Part shown: in pieces, positions 35,168 to 48,332 of the stretch
How positions within the stretch are numbered: position 1 is the first letter of the stretch
Layout of the letters: each line of letters opens with the position of its first letter
Source: Rhynchonema sp. JSB1_4
Lineage: Eukaryota; Nematoda; Chromadorea; Monhysterida; Xyalidae
Length of the DNA stretch: 64,000 nt
NCBI GenBank assembly: GCA_030248065.1
Contig: JASAMV010003545.1
Location: 1-64,000, forward strand
Reading direction: 5' to 3'
The notes under the pieces: generated by a model
Told to the model about the DNA's origin: nothing
Seen by the model: the letters and a program-made list of their open reading frames with translations, nothing else
Database searches by the model: none
Translations under genes and position numbers: made by a program

Positions 35168-35656
35168 CAGGGTTGGGCAAAAAAAAACGACGGCGTTTTT
35201 TCTTAAAAAACGACGTTTTTTAAAAAAATCGCCTGGGTCGTTTTTCGTTTTTTTAATCCTGAATTTCCTTGATTTTCCCTGATTTTTCAGGGAAAGAACC
35301 CTGATTATCAAGGAAAATCAATTTTTTTGAAAAATTTTCAAAAAATTTTCGACCAATTTTTACTTTGTCGAGATACGTCGATATACGAAGTTTGACTTTC
35401 AGTGATGACGCCGGCCAGAGTTGGCCCCATGATGCGGGTCTGATATGGGATCTCAACAACTCGCTAGAAAAGGGTTGAAACCCGTTTATTTTGCCTCAGA
35501 ACACATAGAATTACTTCATTTAACCACGTTTTCTTCGCAACATGAGCGTTTTCCAATTTTTTTTTGGGGGGGGGGCATATTTTGGTCATCTGGGCGTTTT
35601 AAAAAAAACGTTTTTAAACGATTTTTTGGAAAAAAAACGTTTTTTGCCCAACCCTG
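35168..35656. mobile_element. hAT-like MITE, CAGGGTTGGG ends, perfect 8-bp TSD
   Basis: The element is flanked by TTTGCAGG on both sides (35160-35167 and 35657-35664). The termini CAGGGTTGGGCAAAAA and TTTTTGCCCAACCCTG are inverted repeats. The interior matches 6183-6671 in reverse orientation. A poly-G run lies near 35565-35574. Confidence 0.88.
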
Positions 35657-35664
35657 TTTGCAGG

Positions 35665-38600
35665 AACATGACAACAAAGATAATCACGTTGAAGTAAATC
35701 TCACGTTTGCAATATGGCAGTGAAAATATCCATAAGGAGCAGCGTCTTTTCACGTACGACTATACAGTACAGGAACAGTCGGGTAGGCATAACCGTAAAC
35801 ACGCAACTGGGAGAATTCTGAACCGTTGGCCTGCCCAGTCAGGGTGACCTTGTGAAATCAGGGTGCAAACTGGTCGCGACAATCTGACGATGTCTCTCGG
35901 CCGTTCGTTTGATCGATATATGTTTATCATCATGAGCGATATACCTATGTATGTACATAGGTAAGTGCACATTACAGACATCTGAATTGTCGACGGTGAA
36001 AGATACTACATGAAACAAAATAGATGCGTGCGTGGAATAAAGTTGACGGTTTTCGATACCGTGTTCCTTTAACTGGTGAAATGTGTACGTCTTGTAGGCT
36101 ATTGGGTACCCGTTACGTGGGTAGTGAACTTTTGCGAACTGAAACCACTCTTTGTGCCCAGGTGCTTTCTGCAGTTTGCATGCAGCGACTGTTGGTGATT
36201 ATCTGTTTGCAAACGGGGAAAACAGCAAAATTTGTGTGGTGAAAGTAGTTCGTATCTGGGCGATTATCCTTAATTCACAGGTATGTTACACGCCCAGATT
36301 AAGATTAAACGGTCGCGGTATAAAACAGTATGAAAGGCAAACATCTATATTTCCCGTAGCGCTTGATGATTTACAACAAGCAACAACGGAACAGAAAATA
36401 AGCGGTTGTCGGTTTGACTTTTGCGCCTGTTGATCCATAACCTGATATTGTTACAACTTTTGACCTATAAAACATGGAAATATACAAAAATTATTAATAT
36501 TTATAGAATTTCAGGAATTTGTGAATTTTGATTTTATAATAGTGCAATAATATCGGTTTTCACACCTTTGACACATGAGACCACCTGCGGTGTATACGCA
36601 TCATTGACCTACAGAAAAGTATGCGGACAAACATTATGAACGGACTCGCGTCTTTCTTGACTTCGGGCCAAAATGGATGGATAATAAAAACAGGTGTCTC
36701 AAAGATCGTATTCTCAAAACAATTGTGAATGATAAAAATGAGTTGTGACGAGCAAAACGACGCGAAACATCGGCTGTGTATATATCTTGGTGCATTTAGC
36801 AAACTCTGATCAACACAAAAAGTCATAAAGATGCTAAAAAGTTGACGAATAATGACAAAATTTTGCTCAAAAGACGGCAATCGGCTAAATTCAACCAATG
36901 CTGATTCAGTGCAGCATATATTCAAAAACTTTGAACATCAAGATCACCAAACGTGAATTTACTTCATGTAATGTGTCATTACTTGGAAAGTAAGAAGAAC
37001 AGAATTATGAGAAATCAGCAAAAATCTGAAAGACAGTGGTAAATTTTGTGCAAACATTTTCGTTTCACACATCCATAATTAGACATAACGGCAGATGTTG
37101 TTAGGTCGAATTGGGTCTATTAAAGGGTGGTCACTTTCGATTAAAAGTGCATAAAAAGTGACCACAAAAATCCATTAAAATTCCAATGGAATGCAGAAAA
37201 TCGGGACGCATTTCAGAAGTGACAAAACCGCAAAAAGCATTCAATTTCCAGTTTTCTGTATATGCCTATATCTTTTTTCGTTAGTACAAGTATAGTTTTC
37301 TGGTTTTAGTACTATACTGAGCCCTCTGACAGGCAATCATTCGATTTTATATCCATGACAGGGTATAAACATGCTGCCAGAAATTGGTGAAAACATCGGG
37401 TACCGGACTTCTTAAAACTGCATCGAAACGGGATGACTGAAAGTCGAACCACATATAAAATTATTTTGTATTTCACCGTAATTTTAAAATTACGGTACAA
37501 ACACCACTATTGTGCACTGAAGTCGTTGCCCCATAAAAATCAGAGTGCTGGAAATTTTTGCTGGGGCGTTGTACAAAAAGAAACAATAACAAAACATTAA
37601 TGACATAGGCAGGCACGTTAAACCGAGGGTGCACAAGGCCACTTGTTGCAAAAACTAAAGTCAATTTGTTGAACATAAACAATTATCAAACCTTTACTTA
37701 ACACCAAATCGGATTTGGCCTTTGATCTATTCCGAAAATAAATTTAACACCTCTAATAAAAAAATTTTTAAGGGGTTCTAGTGTTCCGGATTTAATTTAT
37801 GCAGTATCTAATTAGAGCATCTCTTGTGTGTTAAAAAAACCAACAGCGGTGAAGAAGAATTGTTTTGGTCAATAAATCTGCTGATTTTGGCAATTTTATT
37901 TGAAAATAAAAATTGAGACATGTTTACATTTTCTTCCAATAAATACAGTACGCACATACGTCAAAATGCAGAAGCACCAGATTATGCATGCACAACAGAA
38001 AAACCGGGAAGTCAAAAGCATGCAGTATTGCATTACAGTATCAGTTGCGCAAAGCACTTTTGTGACGCATGTTATTTATGGCTGTAATTGATCGCAAATT
38101 CCAATCAACGCCAAGAAGTTCTGGTTCCAATATGAGTGAAGAATTAACAGTTCCTACGTACTTAGGACTTGCAAAATAACGAAAACTTACGTGTAAGTTA
38201 GATTTTTTGACAATTTTGCACAAGAAAGTTTATTTGTGATGGCTGTGTATGTTTGGGACGAGCTTGGCTGGTTCAAGCGTTTATAATTCCATAATGACAC
38301 AAGCCAATTTCATATGATAATTATGAAACTGGCCAAATTAAGTTACTCCAATAAAAATAACGAATAACATTCATACATACAGTACCCATGCATTTCTGCA
38401 TTCCTTGAACTTGGATGAAAACATTCAAATATTTCCATTTTCGAACTTTTCAGTTTGTGTACTGTAATAACGAGAGGCAAGGTCTTTGAAACATTAACAC
38501 CTGAAACCCGGAACCTTCACCCTGAGACATAAAGGTGGAGTAAGCACAGGCATTACGGTGCATCCAGGGGCGCACTTGTTTGTCAGTGCGAATTAGCGTA

Positions 38601-41600
38601 AAGCAAATTTGATGGTTCATTTTAGACAAGTTTAATGGTTCAATGTTGTTTGCTCACGAAAACCGACCGTTATGCAAGTTATTACCCACAGTAGATCATG
38701 GGGGAATCAAGGAAGATGCTTTGTGGGTGCAGTTTAGAGTCGTTTTTATGATTGTTTCTATTTTCATCGGTAATGGTACCCGGAAACGCGACGGCCAGCC
38801 TCGGAACTTTTTGTCATGAAAGCTACAGGTGCACTTAAGTACGCAAATGTACAAGCACTAAAGTTTTTAAGAGCAGGTTTTCATGTAAATTCACCGTCTG
38901 GCAGAATCAACACAATCAAATATGGGACAGAAAACCTGCTGAGCCTCAGGTCGCTGTTTTTTTTCCTTAATTTTCATCACAAAAGCAAGTAGACAACACT
39001 GTAAATTGAATGCATCAAATTGTGTCTCATGTTACAAAGAAGCTAACCATGCAGCCTAATCTAACTGTAACTTTAATGGCCACGGAATGCGCATGGGGAT
39101 GGCGTGCGTAAAAGTGTAAAAACATCTCAATAATAAAATAAAACAACATGTTAGTTGGTGGAATGTGGCCATTTATGGCTGTGTTTGTGTTGGGAAGTCA
39201 GAAAGTTTCAACAACACTTTTTGGCACTCCAAATGCACTGCACACCACTGACTATGTTGCTGCCACGACCACTGGCGCTGGCGTGTTTGGGGTCAGCCAA
39301 ACCCGTTAGTTTTTTCAGGTGGCTTTTTCGCGTTCAATCAAAAAACCTGACCCGGACGAAAGTCATAAAACAACAAAGAAACAACGATTTTAGGATTACA
39401 TAATAATTATGTGTGTCATATTCCACGGTAAAGTCTTGAGAAAATGATGCAAACACCGGCCACCAGAGCCCTAACAGGGTATGCAAAAACTCGTACCCAA
39501 ATTATGAAAATGACATCTTAAACATCAGATGGAAAAAGTTTGAGCTTGATCGATTACTTGTTTACTGCGCACCCGGGCTGACGTTGATGGCAAAAAAAAC
39601 GACGGAAAATAAAAGTGCAATAATAAAGTTGCATTGACACGATCTGTGTACCGACGGTCTGATAATTTTTTCTTTTAATTTTGAAATGCAAAGTCGAAAC
39701 GGAGACTTTTTCGTCCAAAACTAATTAATGACGTCCGAAAGTGAAAGCCGATCGAGTCAAAATAAAAATGTGCTTGAGATGGAATGCAAACATGTATGTT
39801 GAAAACGATATTGTCATTGAAACACACTGGCCTGGGTTGGACGGAGACGGTATTTCCGTCATGATCGATCGACAACAAAATTGTGCAATAACTGTAAATC
39901 AAATTTATATATTTCGAAACCCGCTAGTGTTCGGCTTGTAAAATGGGTGACCCGTGATGTCAGTCTAGTGAAACAGCAAACATTCAAGTCCGAATTGAAA
40001 TTCATTTCGCCAGCATTCGAGTCGCCATTTTTTTGCGAAAAATCTCGATCGTAATTTTTGTTCCAAATGAATTAGTTACAAAGGAAGCGACGTAATCGAT
40101 AAAAATAATGGTCTTGAAAGTTCAGGTGAAATCGTGCCAATATTATCCATCAATCAGAACAGCTTGAAAACATGCGTGCCACGCTGAATGCACCAGGATT
40201 TACAGTTATGCAACTGCACGTGAACTAAAGTCATTTTCTCGGGTGCAATCATCATACAATCTCATTCAATCCATTCTTGGTCGCAAAGTCAAACTGATAT
40301 TTTGTACCGAACTTTCTCGTGCGTGGCTGCCATGTTCAACACGCAGCGCATAAAATGACCAGTAAATCGTGCGCTATGTGCGGAATTTGGAATTTCTGCA
40401 CATCTGGGAAGTCTTGATGTTGGAAGATCTAAAACTGCCAGCATGCCATAAAATCCAAATTGTGCCCATACATGGTAAGGTACATATCTGTTGCAAAAAT
40501 GCTGTTATTCCTGACAGTTTTATTTTTCCGGTCACTCTTTTTTTCGGGCGAAACACATTTTTTGACAGAAATTGATTGGAACTCACGTACATGCAAACAA
40601 AAATTTGCTTTAGCCATCAGTATTGTTTCAATTCGTCATCCCATAAGGGGCATCACTACAGTACGCTGAGCTGGTATGTATGTCCACTCGGGGTCTGACC
40701 AAACTGTTGACCACTGTATCATTACGCAGTGAAATGTGTGAATAAAAGCGTTACACGCGCAATATTTTGAAGATCACGGAAACTTTAATGTTGGTTGGAC
40801 AGCCATGAAAACTCTCTACACATTCTCTCATATCCAGAGTTGTTGCGTAAAGTGTCCAACTTCAAATTTCACATCGGAACGGTTTTACACAAATCGTATC
40901 ACACACTTGATCCCGTGGTGTTTGTTATGCTACATTTGAAGGGAATTTACTGAATTTTTTGGGTACCAAATCTTTCCTCCAAACTGTTCGTCATTCAACC
41001 ATACCGCTCCCAAGAATCTGCTTTCTTTCGCTCAAGTCAGTGGTGTTTGTGGATTTTAGTCGGTAGATGCCTTGCATTCCAAACTTGGACGCACGCGCAG
41101 GGTATGCGCATTGCAACAGTTATATTTATGTACTTTTTGGTGCGATAAGTTTGCCTGAGTTTACAAGCGAGGTATGGAGAACCGTCATAAAATTACAACA
41201 GTGCAAATAAACTTTCCCTGATCCCGCCTCTAATCCAGAAACAATTATTGGATTGGACTAATCCGAACAAATAACGGGTTTATGTGAGCACAACCACAAC
41301 CACTGTCTGCTGAAAAACATAACGATCAAACCGCAATTTTTGAAAGTAGTGTGAATTTGACATGCTCAGGATTCCCCGAACGAATTTACTTCTTGCAGCA
41401 ATTAAATACCAATATCAACTTTCACTTTGAAACGGTATCCGGGGCGATTGCATATCAACGCACCTTTTTGGGCGCAATCAGAATCGAACAGCCGTCACAA
41501 CCACAAGCTTTGAAAACATTTCTTTCATTGACTCAGTTATTTAACATCTCTGTGTAAACCCTCAAATATGACGTGTTGCGGCAGCGAAACTGATCATTTC

Positions 41601-41685
41601 GAAACAGATCAATTGATCACCGCCATCACGGCCTATATTTGACCGAGATCTTTGTAGTGTGTCGGGACGGCACATTCTGTCCACT
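35665..41685. other. Gene-poor stretch of about 6 kb
   Basis: No open frame of convincing length or with paired splice sites was found on either strand, and no strong repeat stands out by eye. It is AT-rich intergenic or long-intron sequence. Short mirror words (AAAATTACGGT near 37484 and ATTTTAAAATTAC) are weak. Confidence 0.4.
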
Positions 41686-42158
41686 GTTTAGGGTAGGGTT
41701 GGAAAAAAATTTTTAAACAAGTTTTTTAAAAAAAATTAAAATTTTTTTTAAAAGGTCTGAGATTTGGGGAAATTCTACCAAATTTGCCTAAAAAAACGCG
41801 CAAAAACGCGAAAAAAATGCAAATTTAATTGACAAGTCACTTTTGTGACTTGGTTTGCATCACTTACGTATGAAGGGTATTTACGTCATTTCGGTGCGAT
41901 CCAACAGTCTGTGCTTGATATGGACCGATGATTGCTGCTCTATGGTATCGGACACAACAGTTTGTGGCCGAATAAGCAAGATTCACTCATAAACCATACA
42001 GAATTGAGAATATAAGCTACAGAAATACTTGTCGGGTAGCTAAATCAGTCGTATATGACCGACCTGATGGGGTATGACATCGAAGTACCATTTAGGTACA
42101 TGCATACTGTGTACCATGTATCACGGGAAGGTATAATAACATCATTTGGGTTATCTTA

Positions 42159-42427
42159 GGGCGGAGTTAGGTTGAACACGGAACACGGAACACGGAAATA
42201 ATTTACATACAAACCAGTTTCATGGATTTCCGTGTCACGGAAATATTTCCGTGCACGGAAATATTTCCGTGTTCCGTGATTTTCAAAATTATCACGGAAC
42301 ACGGAACACAGAAATATTTCCGTGCACGGAAATATTTCCGTGTTCCGTGATTTTCAAAATTATCACGGAACACGGAACACGGAAATATTTCCGTGTTCCG
42401 TGTTCCGTGTTCAACCTAAGTCCGCCC
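42159..42427. mobile_element. PIF/Harbinger-like MITE with TTA duplication and palindromic interior
   Basis: The ends GGGCGGAGTTAGGTTGAA and TTCAACCTAAGTCCGCCC are flanked by TTA on both sides (42156-42158 and 42428-42430). The interior repeats ACGGAACACGGAAATATTTC and its complement several times. It has the same terminus class as 10048-10244. Confidence 0.8.
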
Positions 42428-42430
42428 TTA

Positions 42431-42977
42431 GGTATTGGTCACACAATGACTTTATAAGAATTGGTCAAATTTTTTTCCTGAATCGTAAAAAGGGAAAATG
42501 ACGTTGCGTTGCGTGATCGCACACAAAGCATGTATTGGTCGCACAATGACCATATAAGAATTCATCAAAATCAATCCTGATTTTCACGTTCAGTCACTCT
42601 TAACTACTGCGCTATTCGTGATTCTCACAAAACATTTTCAGCTGAAAATAATCTAACAGATCAACCACGTTGCCGCAGGTCTGAAACATTCTCTTTACTA
42701 CGTGTTTTGTGTGTGATCGCGCAACGCAACGTCATTGCCCCGTCACTAGCCTGCTTTGCGATTCAGGAAAAAAGTTTGACCAATTCTTATAAAGTCATTG
42801 TGCGACCAATAGTAAAGAGAATGTTTCAGACCTGCGGCAACGTGGTTGATCGGCTGGATACTTTCTGGTGAAAATGTTTTGTGAGAATCACAAATAGCAC
42901 AGTGGTTAAGAGTGTCTGAACTTGAAAATCAGGATTGATTTGATGAATTCTTATATGGTCATTGTGCGACCAATACC
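42431..42977. mobile_element. Inverted-repeat element with TATTGGTC..CACAATGAC ends
   Basis: TATTGGTCACACAATGACTT and ATAAGAATTGGTC on the left recur inverted at 42775-42812, and a second pair (CACAATGACCATATAAGAATT) recurs inverted near 42945-42975. TCTGAAACATTCTCTTTACT is also present in both orientations. It is a foldback element, exact borders uncertain. Confidence 0.6.
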
Positions 42978-43078
42978 AAATACATGCCCCAAAAAGGTGA
43001 TTTTGTGAAGAAAATTTTTCGACCCTTGAGAAAAAATGACAAAAAATAACCCCCAAAAAGGCCATTTTTGGACGTTTT

Positions 43079-43351
43079 ATAGTAAATTTCTAATTTCGTT
43101 GCCTCATGCATTCTTACGGACGCAGGGAAACTCCCGTTCGAAGTCGAGGCAGGCAACATACTCAGCACACACAGACGACAAGCCACGCAGCTGGCTCGTG
43201 TGCGTTTCAAATGTTTCAGTCACACAAGCAGTGTGTGTCAGCTGCGTGGCTTGTTGACTGTGTGTTCAGCTTGTTGCCTGCTTCGACTTCGAACGGGAGT
43301 TTCCCTGCGTCTGTAAAATGCATGAGGCAACGAAATTAGAAATTTACTATA
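43079..43351. mobile_element. MITE with TATAGTAAATTTC ends (family 1 relative)
   Basis: TATAGTAAATTTCTAATTTC then GTTGCCTCATGCAT on the left mirrors ATGCATGAGGCAACGAAATT then AGAAATTTACTATA on the right. The arms extend through GGGAAACTCCCGTTCGAAGT. The outer 13 bp equal those of the 13272-13486 element while the inner arms differ, so the two form subfamilies. Confidence 0.8.
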
Positions 43352-43436
43352 GAACATTTTGTTCCCCCGAAAAAATTAAAAATTTTTTTTTTAAATTCTT
43401 TTCAAAAACCTTTTTTTGCCCAACCCTAGTTTAGGG

Positions 43437-44640
43437 GGTGCCCAGGGATACGCAGCACCACTTCAGCCGTCTCAGCTCTGGATAAAAATGATTTTTGAGC
43501 CACAACACCCCATAAATTCAGACACAGATACGCCCCTGATTCTATAAATCGCATTTTATCACGTTACTGTACTAATCAGGCATGCATGACACCAAACTGA
43601 CAGACAACGCATAAGACTTTGATGTCTGCCCTGTTCTGTTAGCCTTGGTGAGTGCCACCAATTTGTCACCAGGAGAGAGCGAGTCAGATGGGTGCTCGGT
43701 GCCGCCAGTGGGTGTTGGAACGGGATGCGGACAAAACATCGGGTGACAAAACAGCGGGCACTGAAGGCACCTACATACCTTGGCCATCAGGCCTAGGCTT
43801 TGGCTTGGGCGGGGAGGCTCATTAGGCTTGGGCCTACACCACCCCGAGCAAATATCTATTTACGGGGCTGCTGTCTTTCAGGTTTTGTCACCGGCTGTTT
43901 TGTCCGTGACTCATTGAAACACGTGTTGAAGTAAACTGTCTCGATGCAGTTGACATGGTATTGTCGGGTATAATCTCTGGTTCTGACATTACTCACGCTC
44001 CACGCAAAGCACGCGGAACGGACGTTACGGAAAGAAAATAATAGTGGTAGGGTAGAACGGATATGATCTTGAGGAACATTAAACCAAATGTTTCAGTTCC
44101 CTCTCCTGATACAAGAAGGTGAGGTCAGGTGCTGGCTCAAGTTCTGGATCAGACATGCGTCGCGAAAGCAATTCTTTTTATTTTTGCCATTTGCTCGCTT
44201 CGCCCTCGTTTTGTACTCGTTTTGTTTTGTTCATGTTTATTTGCATTTATTTTTGATGCTCTTGTAATGTTGGACACTGCGGAGAACAGTTTTAGCATTT
44301 GTTTCCGTTTGAGTTTGTAAAACCTGTTTAAGGATTGACCGTTCTTTCTCTCTGTCCCGCAAAGCATGAATTTCATCGGCTCGGTGTGCCTATCAGCTTG
44401 TTGCCGCTCTTTGCTCATGCTGCTGAATTAAATGCTCGCTGGAATCAACGTCATGTCATCATTCTACATAGCGTCCACGTCGAATTCTGCTGCCGGTAAA
44501 TTTGATTTTGATTCGGTTTTGTTTTTCTCGAAAATTGAGCCCCCGCCCGTGCTTGCGTCTTGGTTGGTGGAGTGGAGGCAGTGGCAGGGGGCTGTATTCA
44601 GGTTTTCACGGTAGGTCAAGTTTTCTCCTCAAAAAGTGAC
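43437..44640. other. Gene-poor stretch
   Basis: No supported exon is seen. One ATGTTTCA motif lies at 44089. Confidence 0.35.
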
Positions 44641-46260
44641 TTTTTCCTGAATTTGGGTCTTCCCCCCCTTCCCCCTCGGGGCAATGGTGTAGCAGGGGGG
44701 TGGGGTCCAGTGTAGTTCCTGGGGGAGAGGGGGGTCCCCCCTAACCGCCGCGACCAAGGTACACTAGCAGTGCTGTGGCTACTTTTGCGGGGCGGGTAGG
44801 GTACATAGGTGGAAAAAATCGGGGCGGGTAGGGGGGTAGTGTACCTGGGATTTTGGGGGGGGGGGGAAATCCGGTTTGGGGGGGAGGGGGGAAGATTTTT
44901 CGGGGCGGGGAGGGTACAACACAAGTTTTTTCGCGTGCCTGTTTTTATGTACTAAAAAGTGCATATATCGCGCGCAGCGCGAGATTTTTTGCACTTTTTA
45001 GGGTTTTCAGTCGAAATTTGGGCATTTTTGACCGAGAAATGGGCATTTTGGGGGTAAAAATCGGGGCGGGTAGGGTACCAGGGCGGGGCGGGTAGGGGGG
45101 TAGGGTACCAGAGTGGGGCGGATTGGGGGGGGGGTAGCGTACCAGGCCGGGGCGGGTAGGGTACCATTGGGGGGGGGGGGACCCCCCCCCCCCCCCCCCC
45201 CCCCCCCCAGCCACAGCACTGTACACTAGTACACTAACCGCCGCGCCAGGTACACTAACCGCCTCAATTTTTGCCTAAAATTGGCATTTTTAGGCCTAAA
45301 ATGGGCATTTTTAGGCCTAAAATGAGTGATTTTTAGGTCAATGATGTCAAAAGTCGTCAATATACCCTTTTTATGAAGAATTTTTTCCAAAAGGGGCAAA
45401 AATCGGTCAAATTTTCCGCCCCAAAAAGTGACTTTTTCCTGGATTTGGGTCTTCCCCCCCCCTTCCCCCCCGGGAGGAACACCAACCGCCGCACGGAAAA
45501 AAAGGGGTAGGTACACTAACCGCCGCGCCGGACCAGGAACTACACTGGTGGGGTCCCCCCGGGGCAGTGTAGTTCCTGGTCCGGAGGGGGAACAGGCGGT
45601 ACCCCCTTTTTTCGGAGGGGGAACAGACGTACCCACCTGGAAGGGGGGGAGGGACCCGGAAGGGGGGGAGGACCCAAATTTGGAGAAAAGTCATTTTTTG
45701 AGGTCGAAAATTTGGCTCTTTTTTGCCCCTTTTAGGAAAAAATCTCAATAAAAAGGGTATTTTGGCGATTTTTGACGACATTGACCTAAAAATCACTCAT
45801 TTTATGCCTAAAAATGCCTATTTTAGGCCAAAATTTACCTATTTTAGGTAAAAATTGGGGGAGAAGACGTACCCGGAGGGGGAACAGTGGGGCAGGCGCA
45901 GTGTAGTTCCTGGTCCGGCGCGGCGGTTAGTGTACCTACCGTCCTACCCCCTTTTTCCGTGCGGCGGTTAGTGCACCTCCCTGGGGGGGAAGGGGGGGAA
46001 GACCCAAATTCAGGAAAAAGTCACTTTTTGAGGTAGAACATTTGACCGATTTTTGCCCCTTTTTCGAAAAAGTTCTCAATAAAACGGGTATTTTGGCGAC
46101 TTTTGACATCATTGACCTGAAAACCACCCATTTTTGGCCTAAAAATGCCCAAAATGCCCAGGGGACCCCCCTCCCCCCAGGAACTACACTGGGCAGGCGT
46201 ACCATGGAGGGGGAACAGACGTACCCGAGGGGGGACCCCCCAGGAACTACACTGAGGGGG
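44641..46260. repeat. Composite G/C-rich repeat cluster, same family as the palindrome at 1-2907
   Basis: The blocks include GGTACACTAACCGCCGCGCC, CAGTGTAGTTCCTGG in both orientations (44709, 45538, 45568, 45899, 46182 and 46242), TTTTAGGCCTAAAATGGG and AAAAAGGGTATTTTGGCGA. They match the 1-2907 blocks closely. The open frames here are repeat-derived. Confidence 0.85.
44768..45221. mobile_element. hAT-like MITE inserted in the G/C-rich cluster, perfect 8-bp TSD
   Basis: The termini CAGTGCTGTGGCT and AGCCACAGCACTG are flanked by TACACTAG on both sides (44760-44767 and 45222-45229). The interior has GGGGCGGGTAGGGTACC blocks, a CGCGCGCAGCGCG core near 44969 and a long C run near the right end. 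Confidence 0.88.
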
Positions 46261-46620
46261 ACACAGGGACCATGGTCACCCCATTTGGTCTATTTGGCCC
46301 CTGAAGGAGGAGGGCACCGTTTCGGAAGCAAGTTGGAACGAGCACCCCTAAATTGCAATGTTTTCACTCTGATGATGCACTTCAAAAGTCCAAAAATTGC
46401 GCGCTTCGCGTGTCACATACACCCATTTTCAATGAAATCTGACTTTCGCGCGCGTAAAAAGTGCCAAAATTTCGCGCATTGGTACGTTTTGTGTAAAAAG
46501 TGCGCAATTCAAAACAAGCACGGGATAAAAATGACTTTTCAAAATTGGAACAAGCACCATATAAAAATGACTGTTTGAATGTGGCCCTCCCTTGGCCAAA
46601 AGCTAGATCCGCCACTGCCC
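46261..46620. mobile_element. hAT-like element fragment with GCGCGCTTCGCG core
   Basis: The right side ends CTAGATCCGCCACTGCCC, resembling the hAT-style terminus CAGTGGCGGATCTAG in reverse. The central GCGCGCTTCGCGTGTCACAT word recurs in altered form in the 57312-57600 segment. The left border is not defined. Confidence 0.45.
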
Positions 46621-47028
46621 TATGTATGGAAATCAGGACAACACAATTTTTCGGGGAAAACCCGTTTTTAGTATTTTCCAGTACTTAAGGTGTTCCGGTC
46701 AAAAAAAAGTGAAGTGCTGGGCACAAAATATGAGCACGCGACACAAAAGTAGGGTTTCACAGAAAATTTTGGTCCGAACATAGGACCAATCTTTGATCCG
46801 AACTAAAAAATCTCATCCCTTTTGTGGTACAATTTTTTTGGGAAAAGTAAAATAAAAAAACGATAAAAAACCACCTTGAAAAATAATTGGAAAAGTATTC
46901 GGGCTTCGAAAAAAAGACAGGTTTTTCGATTTTTTACACCATGATTAAGAGTGCGCACCCATACTTGAAATGTGTCGCTCGCCGTCAATCGGTTTTTACC
47001 CACGGGATATTAATCCTGATTTCTTAAC

Positions 47029-47774
47029 GGGATTGAAAATCTCCGAATCGGGATTACAATTTTTGGCACGATATTACTCACATTACCGAAAATGCTTCAT
47101 TTTCGTCCGGATCAAAAAGTTAACCCTTATTTAAATTCCTATTGTCCGAAAACCGTCAGTCAGTGCCAATTCGTCCCATAATCGCAGACCATTTCTAACA
47201 CGTTTCATCCTTAATCTGGTGAAGCTACTTTTGGCCACCCTATACTGTGTATGGAAATCAGAACAACACAATACACTATTAGTGGCATCACTTTTTTAAC
47301 ATCCTTCACTTTCCTCAGTTAACCACCGAACAACTTCATACACAAGTGACCAAATTTTGTAATCAAACATAATCTGGAAGAAATTGCTTGGCTTCATTCC
47401 AGATCCCAAGATCAGCTGACAAAACTCCAAAAAATCACACCATGATCAAGACTGAGCACCCATAAGAACCCTTCGAAATCTGTCGCACGCCGTCAATCGG
47501 TTTTTACCCATGCGCCTTATATTATCATTTATGTAACATCAACCAATCTGTCATCTGCGTCTATGCTTGTGTGTTGATGGCAATCGATAAATTCACTCAA
47601 TTTCTATTTCCAACAATCGGACAGTCGTTAATGTTTCAACTAGACTATAAATAGGGTCTAAAGAGTTGACAGAAATACTGTAGTGATTTCTTTCAATCTC
47701 TAAAAACGAATAAATCAACAAAAAGTTAGGCACTTTTTTCAGTCAGAGAGGCACAAAGTATAACACGCGAACAG
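47029..47774. repeat. Direct duplication, copy A (about 745 bp)
   Basis: This copy is nearly identical to 48333-49078 at a constant offset of 1304 bp, from GGGATTGAAAATCTCCGAAT to GTATAACACGCGAACA. Differences are scattered single bases plus one altered stretch near 47640-47700. There are no TG..CA ends or primer-binding site that would make it an LTR. Confidence 0.9.
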
Positions 47775-47966
47775 AGCTCAAGCTTGATTGCTTACCGGGA
47801 TGCATAATGTTGATCGGGATTTCTTAAAGCGGGAAACCGTATATCTCATGCTTGCTTTTTTACTACGCAGTTAGACTGTTTATGTCCAACGGTCACAAAA
47901 ATAACGATCAAACGAGATAAACCACGTTAAAACTGTCAGAATTTATCTTTGAAAAGTTGCTTTCAG

Positions 47967-48190
47967 GATCAAACGCGAGCTTGTGCCGACTTACGCTCAC
48001 CCTTTTGATCATGAAAGGCAGTGAGACTGAGACAAGAACCAGCTCGCTGACAGATGAAACCTTTGTGAAACATTTCACACGTGGCTGTTGGTTGACCAGC
48101 TGGTTGGATTCCCTACTAAATGTTCTGCCGTTGCCTGATCAAAAGGGGGAGCGTAAGTCGGCACAATCTCGAGTTTGTTCCCGAAAGCAA
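47967..48190. mobile_element. MITE-like inverted repeat between the duplicate copies
   Basis: GAGCTTGTGCCGACTTACGC then TCACCCTTTTGATCATG on the left mirrors GATCAAAAGGGGGAGCGTAA then GTCGGCACAATCTCGAG on the right. The arms are about 45 bp around a centre of about 120 bp. No clear target duplication was identified. Confidence 0.65.
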
Positions 48191-48332
48191 ATTTTTAAAA
48201 ATTAATTCTCAAATTTAAACGCATTTCATTTTGTTTGAACGATGTTTTCGTGATCACTCATCGTATATAGTCACATTTTATTGCGAAAGGCCGGATTCTG
48301 AGAGCATGCGATATCCGGTTGCCCGGTTTAAA

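Larger units (their letters stand above)
41694..43428. mobile_element. 1.7 kb hAT-like composite element with 8-bp TSD
   Basis: The termini TAGGGTTGG and CCAACCCTA are flanked by GTTTAGGG on both sides (41686-41693 and 43429-43436). The outer parts are A/T homopolymer-like blocks as in other elements of the family. Inside lie a Harbinger-like MITE (42159-42427), an inverted pair around TATTGGTC(G/A)CACAATGAC (about 42431-42977) and a TATAGTAAATTTC MITE (43079-43351). This is at least three layers of insertion. Confidence 0.8.
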
